From IMG/VR virus record IMGVR_UViG_3300042691_047309, positions 111,895 through 175,894 of that record: DNA of 64,000 bases. One strand, written 5' to 3'. The notes below the pieces were generated by a model. It was given only the letters and a program-made list of their open reading frames with translations. It made no database searches and was not told where the DNA came from. Below are positions 1-8,814 of the stretch, one piece after another. The stretch is from a virus. Every line of letters begins with the position of its first letter. The first letter of the stretch is position 1. Position numbers and translations under genes: made by a program.

Positions 1-39
1 AATTAATATCATCAATAGTGATGATTCAAAATAATTTCC

Positions 40-47
40 TAAATTTG
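40..47 (+). promoter_or_regulatory. Bacteroidota-type -7 element
   Basis: TAAATTTG matches the Bacteroidota -7 consensus TAnnTTTG and lies 13 nt before the start codon at 61. No TTG is seen at the usual -33 position. Confidence 0.55.
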
Positions 48-60
48 TAAAAAAATAATT

Positions 61-1308
61 ATGCAAGAAGATATTCAAAATCCAGTAACTGAAGAAGTAA
101 GAACTGAACCAATCATTGGTGAGTTTAAACCAAAACGTAAATTCTTAAACTTTGTTTCTGCTGTAAATGGTGCTCGTGTTCGTTTCATTCGTGATGTTGC
201 CTTTCTTAAAGGTGAAAAACTATCTGGTGTTTTAGAAGGGGCTATATTTAAAATAACTATTTGTGATGAAGGTACAATTAACATTGAAGAACAGGAAGGA
301 ACTAATCTTTCTGATAAATCAATGATCCAAAGACTTCTTAATGAAATCGATGAAATCGATGTTACTGGTTATGCTCAAAAGTTTGTTGTCGCTGGATTAG
401 AGTTCGCTGATGTAAAAGGTGACCGTTGTTACTTAGAAGTAGAACATCAAAAACCAATTGATAAATTAAAATCACTTTTTGATGAAGAGGAAAAAGTTGA
501 GGTTTCTGAAAAGAGTTTGAGTTTACTTGATGATTTATTTGGGAGTGATGAAGAAGAGTGGGATGAGGATCATGCACTTTCAGAAGTGATGAATTCTATG
601 TTAGATGATCTATCAGAAGAAGATGTTAAGACAATTATTGAAGCAAATGAAAATCCAGCTGAACCTAATGATAAATTAAAAGAGGCTGCTGAGTCATATA
701 TGGAAAAACAATTCCGTAAAATGCATGAAGCAAAAATCATTGAGTTAGAATACCGTATTGAAGAAACTCAGAGAGAAATCATTCGATATAAAAATGATGC
801 TAAACAAGCTGAGTCAAAGGCTGAAGAAAAAGTTGAAGCACTTGGTATTTTAGAAACTCGATTAGAAACAATGAAACCAGGTGACGAACCTAATGGTTAT
901 GTATTTTTTGTATCTGAGGAAATGAAAGATATGGAAGAACTTGATGAAACCGAAGCTAAAGTAGCTGCTAAGATTGCAGATATTATGAAGTTGAAGAAAG
1001 ACGTTTTGGTTAAGATGTTGACAGAAGGCTACTACAAAATCAAAATTGCTAAGTCCGATGATATTTCAAATCAAGACTTTGAATTAGACAAAGAAATCTA
1101 TAATAAGATTATGACTTTAGATATTGATGGTAAGATGTCACTTACTGATAGTGAGTTTCGATACCGTGGTAAATTAAACTGGCATCAACTTGTCTCTAAA
1201 ATGATTAAATCTGGATTTGCTCAAGATGAAGAGTTTGATAAACTTTGCAACTCTAATTCTTATGAAAGTCACGAAGAAGAAAAAGAATCTGATAAAACTG
1301 AAGAGTAA
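61..1308 (+). CDS. acidic coiled-coil protein of unknown function
   Basis: Not recognised. The 415-residue product has a mixed N-terminal domain (about residues 20-135), a very acidic linker (135-215), a long charged helix likely to form a coiled coil (215-275) and a helical C-terminal part ending in an acidic tail. No signal peptide or membrane segment is visible. It starts an operon-like block (next start 3 nt after its stop) and lies just upstream of the VWA/metallopeptidase gene at 2225. Its codons are richer in C-ending forms than most of the window, as in the genes at 2225, 18732 and 23036, which suggests high expression. A role as cofactor of the MoxR/VWA pair is a guess from position only. 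Confidence 0.85.
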   Translation: MQEDIQNPVTEEVRTEPIIGEFKPKRKFLNFVSAVNGARVRFIRDVAFLKGEKLSGVLEGAIFKITICDEGTINIEEQEGTNLSDKSMIQRLLNEIDEIDVTGYAQKFVVAGLEFADVKGDRCYLEVEHQKPIDKLKSLFDEEEKVEVSEKSLSLLDDLFGSDEEEWDEDHALSEVMNSMLDDLSEEDVKTIIEANENPAEPNDKLKEAAESYMEKQFRKMHEAKIIELEYRIEETQREIIRYKNDAKQAESKAEEKVEALGILETRLETMKPGDEPNGYVFFVSEEMKDMEELDETEAKVAAKIADIMKLKKDVLVKMLTEGYYKIKIAKSDDISNQDFELDKEIYNKIMTLDIDGKMSLTDSEFRYRGKLNWHQLVSKMIKSGFAQDEEFDKLCNSNSYESHEEEKESDKTEE

Positions 1309-1310
1309 AA

Positions 1311-1697
1311 ATGAATATGGGGTTTACAAGATATTGGGAATTTGAGAGATTAAATAGTGAGAAGTTTAAAGAGTTCTCTAATATCTGTCAGTTACTTATA
1401 GATAATATGGATATTCCACTTGATGATGTCACCGTTAATGAAGCACAAGTAAGATTCAATGGAGTTGATGATGATGGTCATGAAACATTCAATTTCTCTT
1501 TAAATAAAGATGGATTTAACTTTTGTAAAACAGCTACTAAACCTTACGATGAAGTTGTGTATGGTTGTCTTTATATTGCTAAGTTAATATTCGAAGATAG
1601 TGTAAAGATAAATCAAGATTGTAAAGAAGACGAACCTTATGTAAAAAAAGTAATATCTATTCTAAGAGAAAATAAACTTAATCAACTATTAAAATAA
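1311..1697 (+). CDS. small protein with conserved C-terminal tail
   Basis: Unrecognised 128-residue protein. The first ATG lies 3 nt after the preceding stop; a second ATG two codons on is an alternative start. Its last residues, LRENKLNQLLK, match a tail R-x-x-K-[LI]-x-x-[LI]-[LF] that recurs at the C-terminus of about ten small proteins in this window (for example at 27549, 44619, 48910 and 51273). The body is mixed alpha/beta without catalytic motifs that I can name. Confidence 0.8.
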   Translation: MNMGFTRYWEFERLNSEKFKEFSNICQLLIDNMDIPLDDVTVNEAQVRFNGVDDDGHETFNFSLNKDGFNFCKTATKPYDEVVYGCLYIAKLIFEDSVKINQDCKEDEPYVKKVISILRENKLNQLLK

Positions 1698-1704
1698 AAA
1701 AAAT

Positions 1705-2175
1705 ATGATAACTAAAGAAAACCTGAAAATAAAACTTACTAGATTAAGAAGAATAATTAAAGTTTTTTATTTAAAAACATTTAAAACTCTTGGTAAAGAA
1801 AAGAGGCTTAAAAAACCAAAAAAACTTACCGAGTCTGAAGATACTGCTTGTGAGATATTTTTAACAATATTACACAATAAGGATAGTAAATTACATTATG
1901 ATATTCAAACACAGGAATGTTATATAAGTTCTTCAGATAAAACACTTTTTGTCTTTTTAGAAGCTGGTAATGTTAAGATTATTAATTCTGTTTTTGGGTA
2001 TGATGTGCATATACGTCAAGACTTAGAGGCTTATCTACTTGACAAATTTATTAGAGAAATGAGTATTAGAAGAAATGCTTTCAAAAAAGAAGTTCTTTCT
2101 AAAATAAATCACTCTTTAGACAGCACTCTTGATAGAATTAAAGACTGGGATAAAGAATCAAAAAGTAAAAAATAA
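1705..2175 (+). CDS. hypothetical basic-N-terminus protein
   Basis: Unrecognised 156-residue protein. The first 45 residues are strongly basic (many Lys/Arg, few acids), the middle looks like a small alpha/beta domain, and the C-terminus is a charged helix ending in a Lys-rich stretch. Soluble, no signal peptide. It follows the 1311 gene by 7 nt, so it is probably the third gene of the same transcript. Nucleic-acid binding through the basic N-terminus is possible but unsupported. Confidence 0.75.
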   Translation: MITKENLKIKLTRLRRIIKVFYLKTFKTLGKEKRLKKPKKLTESEDTACEIFLTILHNKDSKLHYDIQTQECYISSSDKTLFVFLEAGNVKIINSVFGYDVHIRQDLEAYLLDKFIREMSIRRNAFKKEVLSKINHSLDSTLDRIKDWDKESKSKK

Positions 2176-2199
2176 TTAGGTTTATCAATTAATAAATAC

Positions 2200-2207
2200 T
2201 ATATTTG
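2200..2207 (+). promoter_or_regulatory. Bacteroidota-type -7 element
   Basis: TATATTTG matches TAnnTTTG and lies 17 nt before the VWA gene at 2225. No clear TTG at -33. Confidence 0.6.
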
Positions 2208-2224
2208 TAAAAAATATTCTAAAA

Positions 2225-3718
2225 ATGATAATTAAGAACATTCACGAAAAATTACTTAACGGTATCCAAACGATGCTTATTGATACTAAAATCAATTTGC
2301 CTTACTACGGAGAATTCAACCTACACGTTTCATTTCATGAGCAAGATTCAATTGGAACCTGTGCTGTAAATGTTACCTCAAAAGGTATGAACTTCTTTTA
2401 TTCTCCAAAGTTTTTGGAAAATATGTCTCAGAAAGAAGTGAACTTCATCACATTACATGAAGATTTTCACTTACTTTTTAATCATCCTCGTAGAACAATC
2501 ACTGGTCAATACGATCACAAATTGTCCAACATCGCTCAAGATATGATTATTAATCACGTTATCTGGGAAGATATCCCACACGCTTTTGTTGAAATTCCAA
2601 AGTCTCCAGATGGTAAGAATATGGCACTTTTTGTTCCGAAAGAATATGAAGGTAAACTTATCTTTGAAGAGCTTTACGAATGGTTGAAAGAAGAAAAAGA
2701 AAAATGGCAGAAAGAACAAAAACAAAACTCTCAATGTCAGTCTTGTGGTGGATCTGGAAAGAAACAAGATGGTCAATGTCAGCAACCTCAAAAAAGTGAT
2801 GACCAAAAACAAGATGGTAAGGGAAAAGGTGAAAAACAAAATGGTGAAGGAGACCAACCAGAGGATGGTCAAAGTCAATCAGAAGGTCAGGGTCAAGGAG
2901 AATCTTGTACAGATTGTCAAGGAACTGGTAATGAAGAAGGAAAAGACTCTTCCGGAAAACCTTCTTATGGACCCTATGGTAAAAATCCATCTAAAGATGG
3001 TGAGTCACTTGATACTTGGTCCAAAGAGCAAATCTTCCAAGATATGGAGAATGGGAATGGAGAGTATCTTGACAAACACATCGGTGATGATGTACCTGAA
3101 GAATTGAGAGATGCGATGGTTAAGGATGTTATGGAGAGATTAGCCGCTCGTGGTTTATCAGCGGGTAATGTTGAACAAACACTAAACAAACTTCGTAAGA
3201 AACGAAAAGATTATCTTCGTGAAATCAAAAGAGCAGTTTCTAATATGATTTTTGGAACTGTTAAAGAACGAACAATTGTTAAACCTAATCGAAAAGGTAT
3301 ATCTGGTTTAAAAGGTAATCGTAAAGTTAAAACCAAAATTAATTGTATCTTAGACACATCAGGTTCAATGGGTGGAACTTTTGAGAGAGTTTTGAACTAT
3401 GTTTATCGTAATGATATTGAAATCAATTTGATTGAGGCTGATACTGAGGTTAAATGGATTGAAAATATTAAAAATGCGAAAAAACTTGAAACTCTTAAAA
3501 TCAAAGGTCTTGGAGGAACAATTCTTCAACCTGCGATTGACTTAGTTGCTGACCAATACAATGAGTTTAACACTGTTGTATTGACTGATGGTTACTGCGA
3601 CTCTCTTGACTTATCTAAGATTAAAGGTAGAGTCTTAATGGTATCGATTGGTGTAAAAGTTCCGATTTCTCGTTCTAATGGAAAAGTCAAGCAGATTATG
3701 GTTGAGAAAGAAAACTAA
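2225..3718 (+). CDS. VWA domain / putative metallopeptidase protein (DUF2201-like)
   Basis: The 497-residue protein has three parts. The N-terminal domain carries HEDFH at residues 78-82, an HExxH zinc-peptidase signature, followed by a helix with Q105-D106. The low-complexity Gln/Gly/Lys/Glu-rich middle (about 160-250) holds two DnaJ-type CxxCxGxG knuckles. The C-terminal VWA-like domain has a MIDAS start D377-T-S-G-S381 and a later TDG. This is the architecture of the DUF2201 VWA-like metallopeptidases, which in bacteria pair with MoxR-type AAA+ ATPases. A MoxR-like ATPase is encoded at 23036 with similar codon use, so the two probably work together, perhaps as a remodelling or chelatase-like machine comparable to CobS/CobT. 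The substrate is unknown. Confidence 0.85.
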   Translation: MIIKNIHEKLLNGIQTMLIDTKINLPYYGEFNLHVSFHEQDSIGTCAVNVTSKGMNFFYSPKFLENMSQKEVNFITLHEDFHLLFNHPRRTITGQYDHKLSNIAQDMIINHVIWEDIPHAFVEIPKSPDGKNMALFVPKEYEGKLIFEELYEWLKEEKEKWQKEQKQNSQCQSCGGSGKKQDGQCQQPQKSDDQKQDGKGKGEKQNGEGDQPEDGQSQSEGQGQGESCTDCQGTGNEEGKDSSGKPSYGPYGKNPSKDGESLDTWSKEQIFQDMENGNGEYLDKHIGDDVPEELRDAMVKDVMERLAARGLSAGNVEQTLNKLRKKRKDYLREIKRAVSNMIFGTVKERTIVKPNRKGISGLKGNRKVKTKINCILDTSGSMGGTFERVLNYVYRNDIEINLIEADTEVKWIENIKNAKKLETLKIKGLGGTILQPAIDLVADQYNEFNTVVLTDGYCDSLDLSKIKGRVLMVSIGVKVPISRSNGKVKQIMVEKEN

Positions 3719-3721
3719 TCA

Positions 3722-3748
3722 AAAAGACCAACCTATAGTTGGTCTTTT
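3722..3748 (+). terminator. intrinsic terminator
   Basis: AAAAGACCAAC (3722-3732) pairs with GTTGGTCTTTT (3738-3748) across a 5-nt loop, 3 nt after the VWA stop codon. The right arm also contains the -33 TTG of the next promoter. Confidence 0.85.
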
Positions 3749-3768
3749 TATTTTAATAAATATATTTG
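3739..3768 (+). promoter_or_regulatory. promoter with 4-nt gap to ATG (leaderless?)
   Basis: TTG (3739-3741), 19-nt spacer, TATATTTG (3761-3768), then only 4 nt to the ATG at 3773. With transcription starting a few nt after the -7 box, the mRNA would be leaderless or nearly so. The -33 box lies inside the terminator hairpin of the previous gene. Confidence 0.65.
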
Positions 3769-3772
3769 TAAT

Positions 3773-4339
3773 ATGAAAGTAATTTTTTTGGATTTTGATG
3801 GTGTTATGTGTCTCTCTGAGCAATGGGGTGGACGAGCTAAAAAAATGCTAAAGTTTCAAAGAGAATTTCCGGGTTCAACTGAAGATGATATGCCAGCTTG
3901 GATTAAGCTAGATAATTTTGATTTTAAGGCAACTAAAGTTCTTAACTCTATTTTATTACATCACGATGTTGAGATAGTTTGCTCTTCAGATTGGAAATTA
4001 TTTGCTACTTTAGATCAACTTCAAGATATGTTTGATAAATACGGTGTGATTAAATCACCAATAGATGTCACACCAACTCTTGTTAAGTATGAGTCTAAAT
4101 CTCAATTCACACAAAGTGAATTAGAGCAATGGAGAGTTAAAGAAATTAAAACGTGGTTAGATTTACATCCAGAAGTAACACACTGGGTTGCTGTTGATGA
4201 TATGGACTTAGGTGAGAAGTTTGGTCCTATTTCTGGAAATTCCAATGGTGGTCTAACTAACTTCATATTAACTAAGCAGTATATTGGAATTAAACAATCC
4301 GGAATAAAAGAAAAAATCATTAAGTTCTTAAATGATTAA
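3773..4339 (+). CDS. HAD-superfamily phosphatase (HAD_SAK-like)
   Basis: A 188-residue HAD-fold hydrolase. Motif I is DFDGVM near residue 8 (nucleophile Asp and acid/base Asp), motif II is the Ser of VCSSDWK, and motif IV is the VDDMD stretch near residue 142. The pattern of motif II followed by a W-x-L segment and a late W-x-A-x-DD resembles the HAD domain associated with RNA-repair proteins, so a nucleic-acid or nucleotide phosphatase is plausible. It is the first gene of its own transcript, and the next gene overlaps its end. Confidence 0.75.
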   Translation: MKVIFLDFDGVMCLSEQWGGRAKKMLKFQREFPGSTEDDMPAWIKLDNFDFKATKVLNSILLHHDVEIVCSSDWKLFATLDQLQDMFDKYGVIKSPIDVTPTLVKYESKSQFTQSELEQWRVKEIKTWLDLHPEVTHWVAVDDMDLGEKFGPISGNSNGGLTNFILTKQYIGIKQSGIKEKIIKFLND

Positions 4340-4829
4340 TGTTTTAGAAATGGACATGAGTATTGAATACAAGTTCGCGTGGAATGTAGCTGCTCGAGCT
4401 TGTTTCAGTATTTTCTATATCCTACCAGACTGTATGTTACTTTATAGACATCAAGTGTCGGAACCATATATCTGGACTAAATTCGGATGTAATCACCCTG
4501 ATAAAATAGATTTAGTAAAACTAGATGGTAAAAATCTAATGTTATTTCATGTTGATGTTTATAAAGAAAAAACTCATAAATTTAAAGACCTAATTGATTA
4601 TTGTCAGTCTAATAACATTGATATCTGGATTCCTTTTCCACTTAAAAACCTTTGGAGAACTGAAGAGCCTCATCTTCAGATTATGAAAGATATACTAGAT
4701 AATTATCAATACAGCACTTACGATTTAACTGGAATGAACTACAGGAGTGAAAATGAAATAAGTAGATTGGTTAAAGAAAAAACGAAACCTATATTAAGAG
4801 ATATAAAATTAAGAAACTTATTTGATTAA
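4332..4829 (+). CDS. hypothetical protein with conserved C-terminal tail
   Basis: Unrecognised 165-residue protein overlapping the HAD gene by 8 nt; an in-frame ATG at 4350 is an alternative start. Aromatic-rich, with no signal peptide. The C-terminus LRDIKLRNLFD fits the R-x-x-K-[LI]-x-x-[LI]-[LF] tail shared with other small proteins here. It converges with the minus-strand gene 4826-5080, whose end overlaps it by 4 nt. Confidence 0.75.
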   Translation: MINVLEMDMSIEYKFAWNVAARACFSIFYILPDCMLLYRHQVSEPYIWTKFGCNHPDKIDLVKLDGKNLMLFHVDVYKEKTHKFKDLIDYCQSNNIDIWIPFPLKNLWRTEEPHLQIMKDILDNYQYSTYDLTGMNYRSENEISRLVKEKTKPILRDIKLRNLFD

Positions 4830-5080
4830 TATTCTATTTTCTCAACATCATCTAAATCAACATAGTATTCATTACCATCGATTTCTACTGTTATTAAACC
4901 ATCTTCATCTATATCGACCGGAGTAATTGGATCTTTTGGATCATTATCAGGATATTCTTTAACAATTGTAGAATAGATAACTCCTCTTTTCTTAATACAT
5001 TTTATTATATCATCAATTGTGATAAGAGTTCCTTCTTCATTATTCTGTTTGAAATCCTCAAATAATTTTATCCATTTCAT
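4826..5080 (-). CDS. small acidic protein with capsid-targeting-like leader
   Basis: An 84-residue protein beginning MKWIKLFEDFKQNNEE, one of about 15 leaders of this type in the window. The rest is acidic, with a short beta-rich stretch. The start is preceded by the TTTAATATATAA box and lies back-to-back with the leader gene at 5115. Function unknown. By analogy with T4 internal proteins it may be packaged in the capsid and its leader cut off; that is inference. Confidence 0.8.
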   Translation of the reverse strand: MKWIKLFEDFKQNNEEGTLITIDDIIKCIKKRGVIYSTIVKEYPDNDPKDPITPVDIDEDGLITVEIDGNEYYVDLDDVEKIEY

Positions 5081-5083
5081 AAA

Positions 5084-5097
5084 TTATATATTAAAAA
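5084..5097 (-). promoter_or_regulatory. TTTTTAATATATAA box, minus strand
   Basis: The minus strand reads TTTTTAATATATAA, 3 nt upstream of the start codon at 5080. One of about a dozen near-identical boxes ahead of leader-protein and virion genes; candidate late promoter. Confidence 0.55.
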
Positions 5098-5098
5098 C

Positions 5099-5109
5099 TT
5101 AATATATAA
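5099..5109 (+). promoter_or_regulatory. TTAATATATAA box, plus strand
   Basis: TTAATATATAA ends 5 nt before the ATG at 5115 and is back-to-back with the minus-strand copy, making a compact divergent control region. Confidence 0.55.
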
Positions 5110-5114
5110 AAAGT

Positions 5115-5927
5115 ATGAAGTATATTAAAAGATTCAACGAAGAGCTTAAACCAGAAACTTATATTAGTGCTGGTTATAGATTAAAAAATTTACCAGGTGG
5201 TGGAAAAAGAAGATCTTCACCTCTTATTGATTATGGTTTTGGGAAAAAGTATGGTTTCTATAAAATGCACTGGGCTAATGGTTCATCTCTTTTAGGAAAA
5301 GATTTAACATTTACTAATCTAATATGTGAGAGTTACTTTGGGAGACCTGACTCTTCAAAAATTGAGACTTTTAGGTATTCAGCAGAAGATGCTGTGGAAC
5401 TGTGGAAACAAGGTAATCATCCTCTTTGTATGACTTTTAATTTTGTTTTTCAATCTACTGAAGAAACAAAAGATAAATTAAATAGTAGTAGTGAACTTAA
5501 TACCAACTGTCCAATGTTCTCATTTGAGATTTGGTTTAGTAACTGGGAAGAAGGTTTAGATTCTTATAATTGGGATTATGATACTGAAGAGCCAATGACT
5601 GGAGATACCGTAGTTGATTTAAATGGTATGTATAAATGGACTAATGAACTTACAATCTATAAGAAGAAACCTGTTAAAATGTATTACTCAAAATCATATC
5701 CTTTCTGTGGTATATTTTCAGATAGAGCTTCTGCTTTGAAATTCAAAAAAGAATTAAACAGTTTAATGGATCCACATAAAGAAAAAGTTATGGAACTTTT
5801 AAGCTGTGTTAATGCTTCTGCTGACGACATAGAAGATTTTGAAGATAGAATCAATAAAATAAGTTTAAATCATCTTTTCTCAGTTGATGAAAAAACAACC
5901 AATTGGTTCACATACAATGAATTGTAA
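5115..5927 (+). CDS. leader protein, tandem paralog family member 1
   Basis: First of four consecutive paralogs (5115, 5941, 6663, 7527). The 270-residue protein begins MKYIKRFNEELKPETYISAG, the capsid-targeting-like leader followed by the family signature NEEL[KR]x-x-TY. The core is rich in Trp, Tyr and Asp. Near the end is the shared block DRASALKFKKEL. There are no catalytic motifs and no signal peptide. Member 1 differs from the others just after the signature, where a Gly/Lys-rich stretch replaces the usual helix with LGH. Likely a late virion or internal protein. Confidence 0.8.
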   Translation: MKYIKRFNEELKPETYISAGYRLKNLPGGGKRRSSPLIDYGFGKKYGFYKMHWANGSSLLGKDLTFTNLICESYFGRPDSSKIETFRYSAEDAVELWKQGNHPLCMTFNFVFQSTEETKDKLNSSSELNTNCPMFSFEIWFSNWEEGLDSYNWDYDTEEPMTGDTVVDLNGMYKWTNELTIYKKKPVKMYYSKSYPFCGIFSDRASALKFKKELNSLMDPHKEKVMELLSCVNASADDIEDFEDRINKISLNHLFSVDEKTTNWFTYNEL

Positions 5928-5940
5928 ATAAATTAATAAT

Positions 5941-6666
5941 ATGAAACACTTAAAGAAATTTAACGAAGAACTTAGACCACAGACTTATATGTCTGCTGCT
6001 AGAAAATTAGATAAATTAGGTCACCACGATAGAGCAAATGCTTTAAAAGACTGGGCTAAAGAAACTGAGAAAAAAGAAGAAATGATTAAGTGGCAAGACC
6101 GCATACAAGATTATGCTCAGTTTGGAACATTTAAATTGACTATAAAAAATCCAGAAACTAATGAAACATTAACTGGTGATTTTCATTTAGATGTTAATTT
6201 TGATGATTTATCATTTAGTGATGAGCCTGAAAGTGGTATAACTTTCTTCTTAGGTTTAATTCCAACTTCTGAAGATTTAATCTATCAGTATATGGAACTT
6301 TGTCCAGATTATGATTTCGGAAACGGTTTCTTCTGGGGTAAAATCTTTAATTTACAATATGAATTAGGAGATACTGTTGTATTTACTAAGTGGAATATGT
6401 GGGACTATGATGATGAAATGAATGGTAAAATAAATTTTGCTGACAGAGCATCTGCTAACAAGTTCAAGAATTTAATTATACAAATATTTAGTAATCCACA
6501 ATTAGGTTATCCATCTGGATATACCGACGCTGATGACTTATATGAAAAATTAACTAATACTATCTTAGCAGAGAACTCATTCTCTTCTGATTATGGATTT
6601 AAATTAGAAGATGCTGCTGAATACATGAGAACAATTAGTCCAAATTTACTTTCTTCTACACTATGA
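5941..6666 (+). CDS. leader protein, tandem paralog family member 2
   Basis: A 241-residue paralog. It begins MKHLKKFNEELRPQTYMSAA, then has the helix with KLGHHDRANALKDWAK, an acidic Phe/Trp-rich core, and the shared C-terminal block DRASANKFKNLI near residue 166. It follows member 1 by 13 nt and overlaps member 3 by an ATGA. Function unknown. Confidence 0.8.
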   Translation: MKHLKKFNEELRPQTYMSAARKLDKLGHHDRANALKDWAKETEKKEEMIKWQDRIQDYAQFGTFKLTIKNPETNETLTGDFHLDVNFDDLSFSDEPESGITFFLGLIPTSEDLIYQYMELCPDYDFGNGFFWGKIFNLQYELGDTVVFTKWNMWDYDDEMNGKINFADRASANKFKNLIIQIFSNPQLGYPSGYTDADDLYEKLTNTILAENSFSSDYGFKLEDAAEYMRTISPNLLSSTL

Positions 6667-7523
6667 GATACTTAAAAAGATTTAATGAAGAGTTAAAAGC
6701 ATCTACTTACAAAAAAGCAGGTGAGAAATTCACTCAGATGGGTCACAAAAGAAGAGGATCTGAATTATTAGATTATGCAACTCAAGTTGAATTAAAAGAA
6801 AAATATCAAAAATTAAGACAGGCTCAGGATGAAAATAAGGAGTATGGTTTATTTGATATTACGATGACAAGAGGTTATGGGTCAAATAAGAAAGATGTAT
6901 TTTCTGGTAAATTTTATCTACAAATGTGTTTAGAATCTGATTGGTTCAAAGACCAATTATGGGATTGGTTTTATGAAGGTATGGATTGGCATATGGGAAT
7001 TGCTATGGAGTTTGCCATTATACCAGCTGATGACGAAACACTTAGAATGTTGGAAACAAGTGAAGACGGAGATATAGTGTATTTTAGAAATAATACTATG
7101 TGGGGAGATGACTATAGATACTGGACAAATAGACTTTGGCTTACACTCTGTGATAAAAATGCAGTTCCTCTTTATATAGCAGGTGCTGGTGGATTTGAAG
7201 ATAGAGATTCTTTTACATTCCATTTTAATTCAAGATCAGAAGCTATGAAATTTAGAAACTTATTGGCTAATACATTAGAAGGAAAATCTGATTGGGGTTC
7301 TTATAATGGTAGAACGATTTCTGACCAATTAAAATCAACAATTATTATGGATGAAGAAGACTGGAGATCAAAACTAATGGATAAGTTTTTACCGGGTAGA
7401 GAAGATGAATATGATATTAATAATCCAGATACTTGGCCAAAAAATACTTTTACAGAAGATACTTACAAAGGAGCTATCGAGGCGGTTAAGAGAATGTCAG
7501 TAAATGGTTTATATAGAGATTAA
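6663..7523 (+). CDS. leader protein, tandem paralog family member 3
   Basis: A 286-residue paralog beginning MRYLKRFNEELKASTYKKAG, then MGHKRRGSELLDYA, a Trp-rich acidic core, the block SRSEAMKFRNLLANTLEG and the ending VNGLYRD, which matches the NSLYRD end of member 4. Translationally coupled to member 2 (ATGA). Function unknown. Confidence 0.8.
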   Translation: MRYLKRFNEELKASTYKKAGEKFTQMGHKRRGSELLDYATQVELKEKYQKLRQAQDENKEYGLFDITMTRGYGSNKKDVFSGKFYLQMCLESDWFKDQLWDWFYEGMDWHMGIAMEFAIIPADDETLRMLETSEDGDIVYFRNNTMWGDDYRYWTNRLWLTLCDKNAVPLYIAGAGGFEDRDSFTFHFNSRSEAMKFRNLLANTLEGKSDWGSYNGRTISDQLKSTIIMDEEDWRSKLMDKFLPGREDEYDINNPDTWPKNTFTEDTYKGAIEAVKRMSVNGLYRD

Positions 7524-7526
7524 GAG

Positions 7527-8798
7527 ATGAAGTATTTAAAAAGATATGAAGAAGCTGTCGGTGTTAGATTGAAATCAGAATTGAAATCAACAGTTGAAGA
7601 TTTGCTTATTGATTTAAGAGATGATGAATTTGAAACTAAAGTATCTGAAATAGATTATCATTCTCAAAAAGTAAAGGTCAAAGTCAATATACAAAGAGAT
7701 AGAGAATTTACTTATGAAGATATAAAACCTCAAATTGAATCTATTTGGTCTTATTTAAATGAAGAAGGATTTACAATTGAAAACTTCACTAGTGTAGAAG
7801 ACTGGGAAAACTTTGAAGAACCAGAAGACGAATTTACAATTCATCAAAAAGATAAAGGTTATGTGTGGTCCACTGGTGAAGATGGTGAGATTAAATCTAT
7901 TGACAAAGAATTTCAAAGAAGACCAAATGTCATGATTTCACCAATATATAATCCAGAAAACTTTGATAGAATTCAAAAGTGGATATTTGAGATTTCATTT
8001 ACTAAAGATAAAATTGTAGTTGATAGAAAGAGAGGTCATCTTACAACTAATGAAGAGTTAAAACCACAAACATATATAAGTGCTGCTGATAAACTAACTA
8101 AGTTAGGTCATATTAAAAGACCTGAGCAATTAAAATCTTGGGCTGAAACTATTAAGCAAAGAGAAATAGATACTAAACACAAAATGGCTTTAGAAGAAGC
8201 AAAAAAATTAGGACAATTTCAATTAAGATTTGTTGGTAGAGGAAGTGAAATAAGGTTTGCAAACTGTTACATTCAACTTTATTTTAATTCCGATTATTAC
8301 CTAAGTGAGATGTTACCAGAGTGGTTAGATGGTGAGAGAAACACACTTTGGTCACAGTTTATGTTTGGGATTCATCCGGTTTCTTCAGAAGATTTAGAAG
8401 TTTTAAATTGGTTTTCTGGTGATATTAAAGGTTATACAAATAGAGCGAATGGTATAATCTGGTTACAAGATGTTTATATCAATCTGACAAATCAAAACTG
8501 CAAAGATGAAGATGGTGTGACTTTACCTATGACCCCTTCAGGTGTAGTTTCAATCGAATGCTCTGAATTTAGTGAAGTTTATTTTGCAAATAGAAGAGAA
8601 GCTATTAAGTTTAGAAATTTATTAGTCGATCTTTTCGAGGGAGATATAGATTACATACAACCGAATGGTAAAGACTTTAAAGAAGATATAATTGAAACTT
8701 GGTGTGATCATGAAGAAAGACCAGTTGAACTTTCAGAGTTAGAAGATTTTATTGATAAACTTAGAGTAATGAGATTAAATTCATTATATAGAGATTAA
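7527..8798 (+). CDS. leader protein, paralog member 4 with inserted domain
   Basis: A 423-residue protein built differently from its three neighbours. A short leader MKYLKRYEEAVG is followed by about 165 residues not found in the other members. The family signature NEELKPQTYISAADKLTKLG then appears near residue 176, followed by the normal core, the block NRREAIKFRNLLVDLFEG and the end NSLYRD. The family module thus sits behind an inserted or fused domain, with Glu-rich junctions that could be processed. It ends the tandem array. Confidence 0.8.
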   Translation: MKYLKRYEEAVGVRLKSELKSTVEDLLIDLRDDEFETKVSEIDYHSQKVKVKVNIQRDREFTYEDIKPQIESIWSYLNEEGFTIENFTSVEDWENFEEPEDEFTIHQKDKGYVWSTGEDGEIKSIDKEFQRRPNVMISPIYNPENFDRIQKWIFEISFTKDKIVVDRKRGHLTTNEELKPQTYISAADKLTKLGHIKRPEQLKSWAETIKQREIDTKHKMALEEAKKLGQFQLRFVGRGSEIRFANCYIQLYFNSDYYLSEMLPEWLDGERNTLWSQFMFGIHPVSSEDLEVLNWFSGDIKGYTNRANGIIWLQDVYINLTNQNCKDEDGVTLPMTPSGVVSIECSEFSEVYFANRREAIKFRNLLVDLFEGDIDYIQPNGKDFKEDIIETWCDHEERPVELSELEDFIDKLRVMRLNSLYRD

Positions 8799-8814
8799 TT
8801 ATTATATTTACAAA

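Noticed and set aside
2471-3107. Long open frames on both strands across the Gln/Lys/Gly-rich part of the VWA gene
   Set aside because: They are Phe/Leu- or Lys/Met-biased shadows of low-complexity coding sequence, with no start signals.
3773-4339. HAD gene as a full polynucleotide kinase-phosphatase
   Set aside because: No P-loop kinase domain is present in the 188 residues; only the phosphatase part is supported.
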